A stretch of 64,000 bases of DNA, taken from NCBI GenBank assembly GCA_964397255.1, contig CAYNHQ010000003.1, positions 62,001 to 126,000 of the forward strand, written 5' to 3'. Origin of the DNA: CAYNHQ01 sp964397255 (lineage in GTDB: Bacteria > Bdellovibrionota_G > JALEGL01 > DATDPG01). The position numbers and the translations under genes are program-made. Position 1 is the stretch's first letter; every line of letters begins with the position of its first letter. This document shows positions 52,074-61,301 of the stretch, piece after piece. Under the pieces are notes generated by a model, which saw only the letters and a program-made list of their open reading frames with translations, had not been told where the DNA came from and did not search any database.

Positions 52074-53572
52074 TCGCGAACTCTCACTTCGAGAGGTTTT
52101 TGATTTCCCTTGCCCCGCAAATTCTCTGCAATCGGAGTCAGCCCCTCGAGGATAGGAACAGGACAATCGCAAGGAAAAGGCTGCGTACAAGCGCGTGAAT
52201 CATTTTTTTGTTTCTCTTTCACACATTCATCGACCACTTTCATCGCATGATCATGAAACATCCCTGAAATTGCCTCTCCATCCGTCGTCCAGGGCACGAG
52301 GTTCGAATCAACGACGTCGAGATATGTGGGATCTTTTGAAAAAACAACGTCGATTCCCAAAGTGAGAATTACGGTTGTCAATATACCCAAAAACGAAGTG
52401 TTTGCAGCCAAACTTATTCCAGGTTCATGCAGAGGATCAAATTCATATTTCCAGGATGGCGGACGATTCATCTTCTCTGCCGCCGTCGCGCCAAATTTTT
52501 CCATATACCAACGCGCGGCGCCGCGATAGCGAAGCGCCTGTTTCACGCTCTCCCAGTTTTGGACCCAGTTCAAAGGATAGAAGCGGCTCCTATCTAGGGC
52601 CGCCTCGCGATACCGATTTACAAATCTCGCGCTGAAATCCGACGGGAAAATGCCCACCGGCTTCCTGGAAAAAGCCAGCAAATCCGTCGGATCCGGAATG
52701 ATGTGATCGACCTCTGTTGTGATGGTTTCTATATATGCTTTAAGCGCGGGGTTATCTTCCCAATCTTCGAGTCGCATCCCAAGAGCAAGGTGCGGAAAAG
52801 AGGGAGGTTGCTGAAAAATATCCAACAGGCTAAGGTCACTTTCTCCAACCGGGAAACGATACTTCAAAAGTGCGGTGAGTTGACCCGCGGCATATTTTGA
52901 AACTTCGGCTTTCAGTTCTCTTAATACGGCGATTCTTATGGTATCTGAACGAACGGTGCGATTTACAGCGATGGGAATGCTACCCCATGGTGTCGTAACT
53001 TGGAGGGCACCTTTTTCCCAAAAGGTCCCTTCCGAGTTTTTTCGAAGATATTCAAATGCCGCGAAATTCTCAGAGACGCGTCCGATGAAGTCTTCCGATA
53101 ATAGCCTCATTTCCTGTTCTTCCGCGAGCGAGGGATATTCAAGTTTCGACAATTGATTGTGGCGTTTGAGAATATCGATGAAATTTCCGGCATTGCGAAG
53201 ACGGACAAAATTTCTAACTCCATAGACTCCACTCACCGTCACACCGGCGCCGACACCTATTTTCGCCGCCTTGGCCAAATTTGTATCCCGCCGGTCCATC
53301 TTGAATCTTTCTAAGCGTTCATCCAAGAGCCTTCTTATTTCGTCGCGGCTCACTTGCTCCTTTTGGCTAATGGCCAAACTGCCCAGTTGCTCCATCGTCA
53401 TTTCTTGAAAGTGAAGCGAAACAAATTCTGCCGGGTCTTGCATCCGGCGCTGGACAAGTTCTCGATTAAAAAACGCTTCGGTTTCCTTCAAAAGGGATTT
53501 GGGTGAATCCGCAGCAATTCCATTTCCAGTGCAAAAGACTGAAATCAATATTGCCAAACAGGCTTTCTTCAT
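52070..53572 (-). CDS. Exported paralogue B of tandem family
   Basis: 500 residues. Signal peptide MKKACLAILISVFCTGNGIAA. Internal hydrophobic segment KIGVGAGVTVSGVYGVRNFV (about 107-126) and a membrane-like stretch SFLGILTTVILTLGIDVVF near residue 400. The end has PWTTDGEAISGMF, then CTQPFPCDCPVPILEGLTPI. No known domain. The order of features matches paralogues A and C. Its stop overlaps the start of paralogue C, so they are translated together. Confidence 0.7.
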   Translation of the reverse strand: MKKACLAILISVFCTGNGIAADSPKSLLKETEAFFNRELVQRRMQDPAEFVSLHFQEMTMEQLGSLAISQKEQVSRDEIRRLLDERLERFKMDRRDTNLAKAAKIGVGAGVTVSGVYGVRNFVRLRNAGNFIDILKRHNQLSKLEYPSLAEEQEMRLLSEDFIGRVSENFAAFEYLRKNSEGTFWEKGALQVTTPWGSIPIAVNRTVRSDTIRIAVLRELKAEVSKYAAGQLTALLKYRFPVGESDLSLLDIFQQPPSFPHLALGMRLEDWEDNPALKAYIETITTEVDHIIPDPTDLLAFSRKPVGIFPSDFSARFVNRYREAALDRSRFYPLNWVQNWESVKQALRYRGAARWYMEKFGATAAEKMNRPPSWKYEFDPLHEPGISLAANTSFLGILTTVILTLGIDVVFSKDPTYLDVVDSNLVPWTTDGEAISGMFHDHAMKVVDECVKEKQKNDSRACTQPFPCDCPVPILEGLTPIAENLRGKGNQKPLEVRVRE

Positions 53573-53585
53573 ACTTCCATTCCTT

Positions 53586-55100
53586 TCACTCCAATTGAAT
53601 TTTTGACTCGTTGGGGAACTCGCTTCGCACAGTTTCTGCCGCTTCCGGAAGTCGATCTAATATAGGTAACGGAATGATACAGGGAGTATCGCGCATGCAA
53701 TCGTTGGAGTTCTTGGCTCTCCTGGATTGGATTTCATCCTTGAATTTCTCGACAGCCATCGAAATAAATTCTTTCGAGATGCGGCCCTCTTCCGTCCATG
53801 GATTAAAGCGCCTCGGCGCCTCGCTCAAAAGAGCCACATCTGGACCCTTCGGGAGCATGGATAAGAGCAGTCCGGTGGATACAAGGGCAAAAACACTCGT
53901 CCCCACTCCACCCGCCCGGAGTCGAATGTTCGGCTCTGTGGCTTTTGAAATCTCAAGAAAATGCGGATTTTTTAACCTCTCGGCGGCGTTTAGCCTCGGT
54001 AGATGGCGCATCGGGAAGCGTGCATCTTGAATGGTTTGAATCTCGGGCCAACCATCGCTCCAATCTCTGACAGCCGTAAACGGACGTTGTTTCTCCAATT
54101 GCTCCAGAGCGACCTCAGCTTTGCGGAGCAATTTTTCAACACTACCCGGAGTACTTTCTTTTTGAACCAGCCGGGCGGTCCACGTTGCGTCCATTCTATC
54201 AACAGGTGGGACTTTAAATGCGCTCGGTCCAGGAAGGGAAGCATCAAGGGCAATTTCCAGCGATTCAGAGTAGCCACGGAAGGAATTCACTTTTCTTTGT
54301 GCCCGCTCCAGCAAGATGATGAGCTCCTTCCGATTCTGGAATGTCCCCTCGAAATCGCTATCCGGAAACGTGATGCGATTCGAAGAAGCGACGATTAAAT
54401 CCTTGAGCGATCTTGGCTCCTGGCCCAACAGGCGCACTGATTCCCAGGAAATATCGGATGGCGAAAAGATTTCGTCGGCAATTGCCTCCAGCACCGTGTA
54501 TCGAACGAGAATCCACTTTTCTATAGACGTGGAAATAATGGGAAAGGTAGAGAGTGGACCCTCGATGGGGAGTTGGAGACGCCCCCGACTTACAAACACA
54601 TGGGGAGCTCTTCTCCACACCTCATATTGTTCGCGGTTCTCGACGGCATCACTCCAAATACTCCCCTCTGGGGGCAAAGCACTTACGTCGATATTGTCCA
54701 GAACGCTCAACACCTGAGCAGCATCATTTCGCAGCCGATCATACTTTTTCCAGACGAGTGCGCCCGCTGTTCCGCCCGAAGTAACCCCTCCCAAAAGCGG
54801 AAGAGAAAGATGCTCACCCCAATCTTTCAACTTTCTTGTCGTTACTCGATGATCTAGGTCACTCAAACTCTCTTGAAGTTTTTGGTTTCGAATTTCCGAC
54901 TCCACATATGAAATCAAGCTCTCCCGAGTCAGAGGAAAGAAACGAACTTGGGCGTCAATAGACGAGTCGCCGGCGATTACTTGCGATTCGACTACTTTGC
55001 TGATTTCTTGTTCTGTATCCTTAAAAAAGGACTCTGCCGCGCCCGCCGAAGACATAAAAAGGGCAACCAGAGCCAATCCGATATACTGCAAACCACTCAT
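53586..55100 (-). CDS. Exported paralogue A of tandem family
   Basis: 504 residues. Signal peptide MSGLQYIGLALVALFMSSAGA. FFPLTRESLISYVESEIRNQ matches the same region of paralogues B and C in character. A Gly-rich segment (PLLGGVTSGGTAGALVWKK) and a hydrophobic stretch (GVGTSVFALVSTGLLLSML) follow. The C-terminus has PWTEEGRISKEF, then CMRDTPCIIPLPILDRLP. No known domain. It ends 13 bases before paralogue B. Confidence 0.7.
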   Translation of the reverse strand: MSGLQYIGLALVALFMSSAGAAESFFKDTEQEISKVVESQVIAGDSSIDAQVRFFPLTRESLISYVESEIRNQKLQESLSDLDHRVTTRKLKDWGEHLSLPLLGGVTSGGTAGALVWKKYDRLRNDAAQVLSVLDNIDVSALPPEGSIWSDAVENREQYEVWRRAPHVFVSRGRLQLPIEGPLSTFPIISTSIEKWILVRYTVLEAIADEIFSPSDISWESVRLLGQEPRSLKDLIVASSNRITFPDSDFEGTFQNRKELIILLERAQRKVNSFRGYSESLEIALDASLPGPSAFKVPPVDRMDATWTARLVQKESTPGSVEKLLRKAEVALEQLEKQRPFTAVRDWSDGWPEIQTIQDARFPMRHLPRLNAAERLKNPHFLEISKATEPNIRLRAGGVGTSVFALVSTGLLLSMLPKGPDVALLSEAPRRFNPWTEEGRISKEFISMAVEKFKDEIQSRRAKNSNDCMRDTPCIIPLPILDRLPEAAETVRSEFPNESKIQLE

Positions 55101-55153
55101 TGTATTCGTCTAAGATTTTAAGCCTCATATCATGATGACGCTGTGGGTCAACC

Positions 55154-57016
55154 CTATTTTTTCGACTTTTTTGCGGCTTCTTTCAGGGCCTTAACCGCCC
55201 CCGCACCCCACTGTTCCAGATAGGGCGTTAGCGCCTCGGCACCCACGAATGCAACAGTCAACGTAGTACCAATAATGAGGACTTTCTTTTGATAGTCCCA
55301 AAAGATTTTAACCCGAGACCGATTCCCTCGATGCGCCCATTTTCTCTGAAAATCCATGAACATGGTCGCTTCGGAAATCCCTAAGGAGGCGAGCCACAAA
55401 CTCAAAGATCGTTTCACCAGTGGCTGAGAGAAGAAACGAACGGCGCCTGGAGCTAGGCGAGCTGCCATTCGGGACAGAAATGAATCCACCACCCTTTCGC
55501 CCACTCCATAGACACTGCCCCAAAATAGGAAAAGCAATGCAATTTCCGCAATTGTTTTGCCTTCTTCCACACGCTCGAACACATGCGTTTCCTTTGATTC
55601 ATAGTCGTCATACGCCATTCTCATTTCTTGAATCAGAGGATTCCGATAGAAACGCCAAAAATCAGGCGCGGCCGGAGAAACGTGGGGTTCGACTTTATCT
55701 TTCATCAGCATGGAGGCAATGGCTCTATGAGCAATACCATTCGCTCCAGACTGGCCCAATTCTGCTAATGAACTTACGGCAAGTGTAGCCCCCGCAACCC
55801 GATTTCGAACGGTCTCATATTTGGAAAGCTCCATGACTTTAGGCCCTAACTCGACCCAAGCTTTGAGGCTATCGTTATACCGACTGTGCTCAAAAATGCC
55901 GTCAACCGGCTCCATAAATGCCGTCGCTTCATGAACCTTGGTGGACCAGAATGTCCCTGTTCGTGGAAGCCAACTCCCTAGAATCCATTCTCCGAATGTC
56001 GGGATATATTCATTTTTGGGCGGCGCGAGAGCCATGAATAACTTCGTGTCAATCGCCGCCTTTACATCAGGAGGAAGAAGAACATAGGTCTGAACCAGTT
56101 CCTTTAGAGGCAGAAGTTTCTCAATCGAAACTTTGCCAGCTGAATCAAAAATGACAGGCTTAATGATCGTGCCGAATAGATCGTACCGCCAGAGATCTTC
56201 GTCCTGCATCTCATCTGCTATTTCCTGTGATTGAGCGGATGCTAAAGACCGAAATGATTTCGGCATCCAAAGGGGTACACCCATATCATATGCTAATTCA
56301 AGAGTGTCTTTCCCCGGCTCCTGCAAGACGGCATCGATGATGTGGTCTTCGTCAAGCGCGAGACTTTCTTCATCCGTATCATCACGAAGGTCTAGATGAG
56401 GATCCCAGCTATTTGTGAAAATTTTTTTTATTTCACGAAATTTCACATCTTTAAAAGCCTGAGGAACATCTTTCAGACGTGTCGGCGCCACCGGAACAAT
56501 GGGTGGAACCAGCGCCGAGCGAATGGAGTCAAACAATGTCGGATCAAAATTTTTTAGTGATCTTCCGAAACGGGCAAGATGTTCCTTCGCAGGTTGCCGC
56601 TCTTCAAATTGCTGGGAATAGATAACGCGAAAGAGCTCGACCCAAAGTTGTGTGCATTCAGGTCTTTCAATTAATCTTCCAGGATGATCGGGATCTTCCT
56701 CTATGGGCGGAAGGATATCGGCCAAAACCAATCCAGGCTCTGCTTCATAACCATAGTTTTCAGCTTCTTTCTCTCCCACCTCCTTCTTGAGCTCAGCGAA
56801 CACTGCGTCAGCATCCACTAGATTACTGCAGCGATAGGGAATAGTTACTTGAACATCCTCCGGAATTTTCACTCCGGTATAAGCCGGTGATTTCGACCTT
56901 GGATCCTGAACTTGTGCTTGAAGTGGACCGAGCGGAAATGCGAGAGAAACCGCCAAGAGGGCAGAGATCCACCGTTTATGCCTACACGACATAGGAGCCG
57001 TTAGAGCAACGGCCAT
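55154..57016 (-). CDS. Large exported hypothetical protein with C-terminal membrane helices
   Basis: 620 residues; the ATG at 56992 (MSCRHKRWISALLAVSLAFP) is an equally likely start and gives a cleaner signal peptide. The middle is polar with acidic stretches. The last 150 residues hold hydrophobic segments (AEIALLFLFWGSVYGVGERV and VLIIGTTLTVAFVGAEAL), then a Lys-rich end (KALKEAAKKSKK). No domain is recognised. It leads the exported block that includes the three paralogues and the TPR protein. Confidence 0.7.
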   Translation of the reverse strand: MAVALTAPMSCRHKRWISALLAVSLAFPLGPLQAQVQDPRSKSPAYTGVKIPEDVQVTIPYRCSNLVDADAVFAELKKEVGEKEAENYGYEAEPGLVLADILPPIEEDPDHPGRLIERPECTQLWVELFRVIYSQQFEERQPAKEHLARFGRSLKNFDPTLFDSIRSALVPPIVPVAPTRLKDVPQAFKDVKFREIKKIFTNSWDPHLDLRDDTDEESLALDEDHIIDAVLQEPGKDTLELAYDMGVPLWMPKSFRSLASAQSQEIADEMQDEDLWRYDLFGTIIKPVIFDSAGKVSIEKLLPLKELVQTYVLLPPDVKAAIDTKLFMALAPPKNEYIPTFGEWILGSWLPRTGTFWSTKVHEATAFMEPVDGIFEHSRYNDSLKAWVELGPKVMELSKYETVRNRVAGATLAVSSLAELGQSGANGIAHRAIASMLMKDKVEPHVSPAAPDFWRFYRNPLIQEMRMAYDDYESKETHVFERVEEGKTIAEIALLFLFWGSVYGVGERVVDSFLSRMAARLAPGAVRFFSQPLVKRSLSLWLASLGISEATMFMDFQRKWAHRGNRSRVKIFWDYQKKVLIIGTTLTVAFVGAEALTPYLEQWGAGAVKALKEAAKKSKK

Positions 57017-57135
57017 GCCACAAAAGATCTAGAAAATGCGACGTATTTAATTGAAATTACTAATATATTTATGGATTCTGGCTGTGCGAGCGCGACTTCG
57101 TTATCCGATTTGAGGCAGGAACCTCTCAGATCGAT

Positions 57136-57795
57136 TTATGCAGCTTTTTTCGCCGGATATCGAAGTGAAGGGCGAATTTCTACAATCGCGTTTGCGGCGC
57201 CGGGAACGGCGCCTTGAACTAGAATGCAATTCTTATCCGCCATCACTTCGACCACTTTGAGGTTTTCAATCGTGACTCTCTCCACACCGTAATGTCCGGG
57301 CATACGCTTGTTCAAGTGAACGCGGCCCGGCCAAGTTCGGCAGCCGATCGATCCGCCGTGGCGGAAAAATTCATGCGTTCCGTGGGAGTTTCGGTTTCCC
57401 TTCATTCCGTGGCGTTTGAACACGCCGGCGAAGCCCCGGCCCTTGGTTCGGCCGATGACATCAACCGTGGTTCCCGGAGCAAAGAGGCCTTCGAGTGTGA
57501 TTTCTTTCCCCTCTTCGTACTTTCCCAGCTCTTCAGTTCCAATGCGGATCTCACGAATGTGGCGCCGAGGAGTGGATTTAATCTTCTCAAACGAGCCTTT
57601 CATGGCCTTCGTTGTATGCTTTTCTTTCTTGGCACCGTAAGCGATTTTGATCGCCGAATAGCCGTCTTTTTCGACAGTCTTTTTCTGCATCACAAGACAT
57701 GGCCCTACTTCGAGGAGAGTGACAGCGATCCGCTTTCCATCCTCGACGTTGACCTGTGCCATACCCACTTTTCGACCTAGTAAACCGAGTGACAT
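57136..57795 (-). CDS. rplC: 50S ribosomal protein L3 (uL3), outside the S10 operon
   Basis: 219 residues. LLGRKVGMAQV opens the protein. GTTVDVIGRTKGRGFAGVFK, SHGTHEFFRHGGSIGCRTWP and RMPGHYGVERVTIENLKVVE follow the L3 pattern. L3 nucleates 50S assembly near the peptidyl-transferase centre. Normally it is the second gene of the S10 operon, but here the flanks are uvrB (47-bp gap) and an unrelated exported protein. It may be the only L3 gene, moved, or a second copy. Confidence 0.95.
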   Translation of the reverse strand: MSLGLLGRKVGMAQVNVEDGKRIAVTLLEVGPCLVMQKKTVEKDGYSAIKIAYGAKKEKHTTKAMKGSFEKIKSTPRRHIREIRIGTEELGKYEEGKEITLEGLFAPGTTVDVIGRTKGRGFAGVFKRHGMKGNRNSHGTHEFFRHGGSIGCRTWPGRVHLNKRMPGHYGVERVTIENLKVVEVMADKNCILVQGAVPGAANAIVEIRPSLRYPAKKAA

Positions 57796-57842
57796 AAGGG
57801 CGCGGGAATATACTCATTCTCAATGAAAGATCAAGGACTTAG

Positions 57843-59861
57843 TCAGCCCGTCAACAGAGCTCGTTTCTGAAGATTGGAAATTCGGTCGCGGAGTTCGGCG
57901 GCCTTCTCAAAATCGAGTTTTTCCGCGGCCTTAAACATCTCCTTCCGGAGCTGATCCACCATGGAAGACACCTTTTCGGGGGGTAAATATTCTTCTTTGG
58001 GTTCGGCCGCTCTTGCCAAATCCACATAATCGGCCTCATACATCGCCCCCATCGGCGAATGAATGGCCCGAACAATCGTTTCGGGAGTGATGTGGTTTTC
58101 CTCATTGTATCTCTTTTGAATTTCCCGCCGACGGTTCGTCTCATCGATCGCCTCTCTCATCGATTTCGTGACCTGATCTGCATAAAGGATGACTTGGCCA
58201 TTCACGTTTCGCGCCGCCCTCCCAAACGTTTGAATGAGTGATCGAACCGATCGAAGAAATCCCTCTTTGTCGGCATCCAATATTGCCACAAGTGAAACTT
58301 CCGGGAGATCCAGACCTTCACGCAAAAGATTGATCCCCACCAAGACATCAAATTTCCCCAGACGAAGATCACGCAAAATCTCCACTCGCTCCAGAGTTTC
58401 AATGTCCGAATGGAGATATTTCACTCGCACATTTAGCTCACGGTAATACTCCGTCAGATCTTCCGCCATTCGCTTCGTCAGCGTCGTCACAAGAACTCGC
58501 TCTTTTTGCTCCACGCGCTTCCGAACTTCACCCAGAAGATCATCCACCTGCGAACCCGCCGGCCGGACCTCGATTTGCGGATCCATCAATCCCGTCGGCC
58601 GAATGATTTGTTCGATCACCTCACCGCCCGATTTTTTGAGTTCATACGGCCCAGGTGTGGCTGAAACGTAAAGCATGGGTTTTGGAAAAGCCTCAAACTC
58701 CTCAAACTTCATCGGCCGGTTGTCGAGAGCTGAGGGAAGGCGAAATCCATATTCCACGAGAACCTGTTTTCGATTTCGGTCGCCCAAATACATTCCGCCG
58801 ATCTGTGGAATCGTCACATGGCTCTCATCCGCCACACAGAGAAAATCCGTTGGGAAATAGTCTAGAAGTGTGGGTGGCCGCTCTCCCGGCTGCGCCCCTG
58901 TCATGTGGCGCGTGTAGTTTTCAATCCCGGGGCAGAAACCCATTTCACTCATCATTTCAATGTCGAATAGCGTTCGCTGTTCCAAACGCTGAGCCTCGAC
59001 CAGTTTATTGAGTGACTTCAGTTCAATCAGGCGCTGTTTGAGTTCCTGGCGAATGGCTTCAATCGCGCGCTTCATTTGATCTTTTTGTGTCACGTAATGG
59101 CTCGAGGGGTAAATCGCGATATCGTTGATCTCCCGAAACGTTTGGCCGGTTAAGGGATCAAATTCGACGATTTTTTCCACTTCATCGCCGAAAAATGAAA
59201 TTCGCACGGCCTGCTTTTCTTCGTGTGCGGGAAAAACTTCCACGACATCCCCTCTCACACGAAAAGCCCCACGAGCGAAATCATAATCGTTTCGTTGGTA
59301 TTGAATCTCGACGAGGCGGCTTAAAAAATAATCGCGGTCCAGTTCCTTTCCGACATGCACAGGAACCAGAAGCGCCGCATAGTCCTCGGGTTTACCAAGA
59401 TTGTAAATGCAAGAGACCGATGCGACGACAATGGTATCGGGTCGAGTCAGAATCGCGCGCGTGGCCGAATGACGAAGTTTATCGATCTCCTCGTTGATCC
59501 GCGCGTCTTTCTCTATATACGTATCCGACGAGGGAACGTAGGCTTCAGGCTGATAGTAGTCGTAGTAACTCACAAAGTATTCGACGGCATTCTCAGGAAA
59601 GAATTCTTTAAACTCATTATAGAGCTGCGCCGCCAACGTTTTGTTGGGAGCCATTACCAGCGTCGGTTTTCCGTATCGCGCGATTACATTTGCAACGGTG
59701 AACGTTTTTCCTGAACCGGTCACACCCAAAAGAACCTGATGTTCTCTTTTTTCCTCAAGGCCTCGAACCAAGGCATCAATCGCCTCAGGTTGGTCACCTT
59801 TAGGAACAAATTCGGTCTTGAGTCGAAAAGGGCTTGGAAATTTCTTTATCCGAGCCGCCAC
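57843..59861 (-). CDS. uvrB: Excinuclease ABC subunit B (UvrB)
   Basis: 672-residue DNA-damage recognition helicase of nucleotide excision repair. Walker A LLGVTGSGKTFTVANV, the beta-hairpin EYFVSYYDYYQPEAYVP, the DEAD-like VADESHVTIPQIGGMY, and QTFGRAARNVNGQVILYAD are all present. A C-terminal UVR domain (FEKAAELRDRISNLQ) binds UvrC. Its start overlaps cysS by 16 bases. Confidence 0.97.
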   Translation of the reverse strand: MAARIKKFPSPFRLKTEFVPKGDQPEAIDALVRGLEEKREHQVLLGVTGSGKTFTVANVIARYGKPTLVMAPNKTLAAQLYNEFKEFFPENAVEYFVSYYDYYQPEAYVPSSDTYIEKDARINEEIDKLRHSATRAILTRPDTIVVASVSCIYNLGKPEDYAALLVPVHVGKELDRDYFLSRLVEIQYQRNDYDFARGAFRVRGDVVEVFPAHEEKQAVRISFFGDEVEKIVEFDPLTGQTFREINDIAIYPSSHYVTQKDQMKRAIEAIRQELKQRLIELKSLNKLVEAQRLEQRTLFDIEMMSEMGFCPGIENYTRHMTGAQPGERPPTLLDYFPTDFLCVADESHVTIPQIGGMYLGDRNRKQVLVEYGFRLPSALDNRPMKFEEFEAFPKPMLYVSATPGPYELKKSGGEVIEQIIRPTGLMDPQIEVRPAGSQVDDLLGEVRKRVEQKERVLVTTLTKRMAEDLTEYYRELNVRVKYLHSDIETLERVEILRDLRLGKFDVLVGINLLREGLDLPEVSLVAILDADKEGFLRSVRSLIQTFGRAARNVNGQVILYADQVTKSMREAIDETNRRREIQKRYNEENHITPETIVRAIHSPMGAMYEADYVDLARAAEPKEEYLPPEKVSSMVDQLRKEMFKAAEKLDFEKAAELRDRISNLQKRALLTG

Positions 59862-61234
59862 GTCGTTCCCTCCGGATGATCTTCCACAACCACATTGAGG
59901 GATTTAAGTTCCTCTCGAATCTGATCGGCCCGCTTAAAATCTTTTTTTCGCCGCGACTCAAGGCGTTCAGCAATCAATTTTTCGATTTGAACACGATCCA
60001 CACCTTTCATCCCGGGAAGCGATTGAAAATAGTGGGCAGGATCATCCGTGAGGAGCCCCAGAACTCCACCTAGACGAACAATCGTTTCACGTAGCTCGCT
60101 CGCTTGAGAAAGTGTATCCGGTTTCTGCTGAAGCCGATTGGCTTCCTTCACGGCATCAAAGATCACCGCCATCGCTTTGGCGGTATTAAAGTCGTCGTCC
60201 ATGGCTTCTTCAAACTTCTTTTTCCAACTCTCTTGAACTGAGCTCCCCTTCCCTTTCGGAATAGAAAGGAGAACACGATAGATCCGATCCAGTCCCCGAG
60301 CCGCTTCTTCCACGCCCTCATCGGAAAATTCAATCGGCGAACGATAATGGCTGGAAAGAAGATAGAGCTTGAGCGCTTCAGGGTGGAATTTTTCAAAGAG
60401 TCCCTTGAGCGTCACAATGTTCCCGAGCGACTTCGACATTTTTTCTTTGTGAATGTTTAAGAACCCATTGTGAAGCCAATACCTCACAAAGGGCTTTCCA
60501 TTCGCCGCCTCGGATTGGGCGATTTCATTTTCATGATGGGGAAAAATAAGATCATGCCCTCCCGCATGAATATCGATTGTTTCACCCAAAAACTTTTTCG
60601 CCATGGCCGAGCATTCGATGTGCCAACCGGGTCGTCCCGGTCCCCAGGGGGAAGGCCACGAAGGCTCCCCCGGTTTGGCTCCCTTCCAAAGCGCAAAATC
60701 GAGTGGATCCTTCTTCTTTTCTCCCGGTTCTACACGCGCTCCGGCTTTGAGTTGCTCCAGATCTCGCTTGGAAAGCTTTCCGTAATCAGGCGTGGAAGCG
60801 ATAGAGAAATAGACATCGTGATCCGAAACATAGGCCTTCTTTTCCGAGATCATTTTTTCAATCATTTGAATCATCTCAGTCACGGTTTCAGAAGCCTTCG
60901 GCTGAACTTCCGGCACACCTAGTCCCAGGCGATTCATGTCTTCCATGTAGGAAGCCGTGTAGCGTTCGGACACTTCGTTAAATGGAATCTTTTCTTCGTT
61001 GGATTTCTTAATGATTTTGTCGTCAATGTCGGTCAGATTTCGGACATACGTCACCTTAAAGCCTTTGTAGCGAAGATAACGGGAGACGGCGTCAAAGAGA
61101 ACATAGACCCTCCCATGGCCGATATGAGCATGGTCATACACCGTCGGGCCGCAGACATACATCCGGACTTTGTCCTTTTCGATCGGTTCGAGCGGCTCCT
61201 TTTTTCCCGACAATGTATTTGTGACCGAAAGCAT
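59846..61234 (-). CDS. cysS: Cysteinyl-tRNA synthetase
   Basis: 462-residue class I synthetase charging tRNA-Cys. The zinc/active-site MYVCGPTVYDHAHIGHGR carries HIGH, GRPGWHIECSAM and HPHHENEIAQ-like FPHHENEIAQSE follow, and KMSKSLGNI is present. The length is normal. It is the first gene of the cysS-uvrB-rplC run; the 67-bp gap to pcrA holds its promoter. Confidence 0.97.
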   Translation of the reverse strand: MLSVTNTLSGKKEPLEPIEKDKVRMYVCGPTVYDHAHIGHGRVYVLFDAVSRYLRYKGFKVTYVRNLTDIDDKIIKKSNEEKIPFNEVSERYTASYMEDMNRLGLGVPEVQPKASETVTEMIQMIEKMISEKKAYVSDHDVYFSIASTPDYGKLSKRDLEQLKAGARVEPGEKKKDPLDFALWKGAKPGEPSWPSPWGPGRPGWHIECSAMAKKFLGETIDIHAGGHDLIFPHHENEIAQSEAANGKPFVRYWLHNGFLNIHKEKMSKSLGNIVTLKGLFEKFHPEALKLYLLSSHYRSPIEFSDEGVEEAARGLDRIYRVLLSIPKGKGSSVQESWKKKFEEAMDDDFNTAKAMAVIFDAVKEANRLQQKPDTLSQASELRETIVRLGGVLGLLTDDPAHYFQSLPGMKGVDRVQIEKLIAERLESRRKKDFKRADQIREELKSLNVVVEDHPEGTTWRLG

Positions 61235-61301
61235 CGCCCGCAGACTAACATCAGCGCGATTCGCCGTCGACGTTGAATCATTTCAATGATAAAAGAACCC
61301 G

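Noticed and set aside
57017..57135. Terminator-like GAGG/CCTC hairpin between rplC and the exported block
   Set aside because: The stem is only four to five pairs and lacks a T-run.
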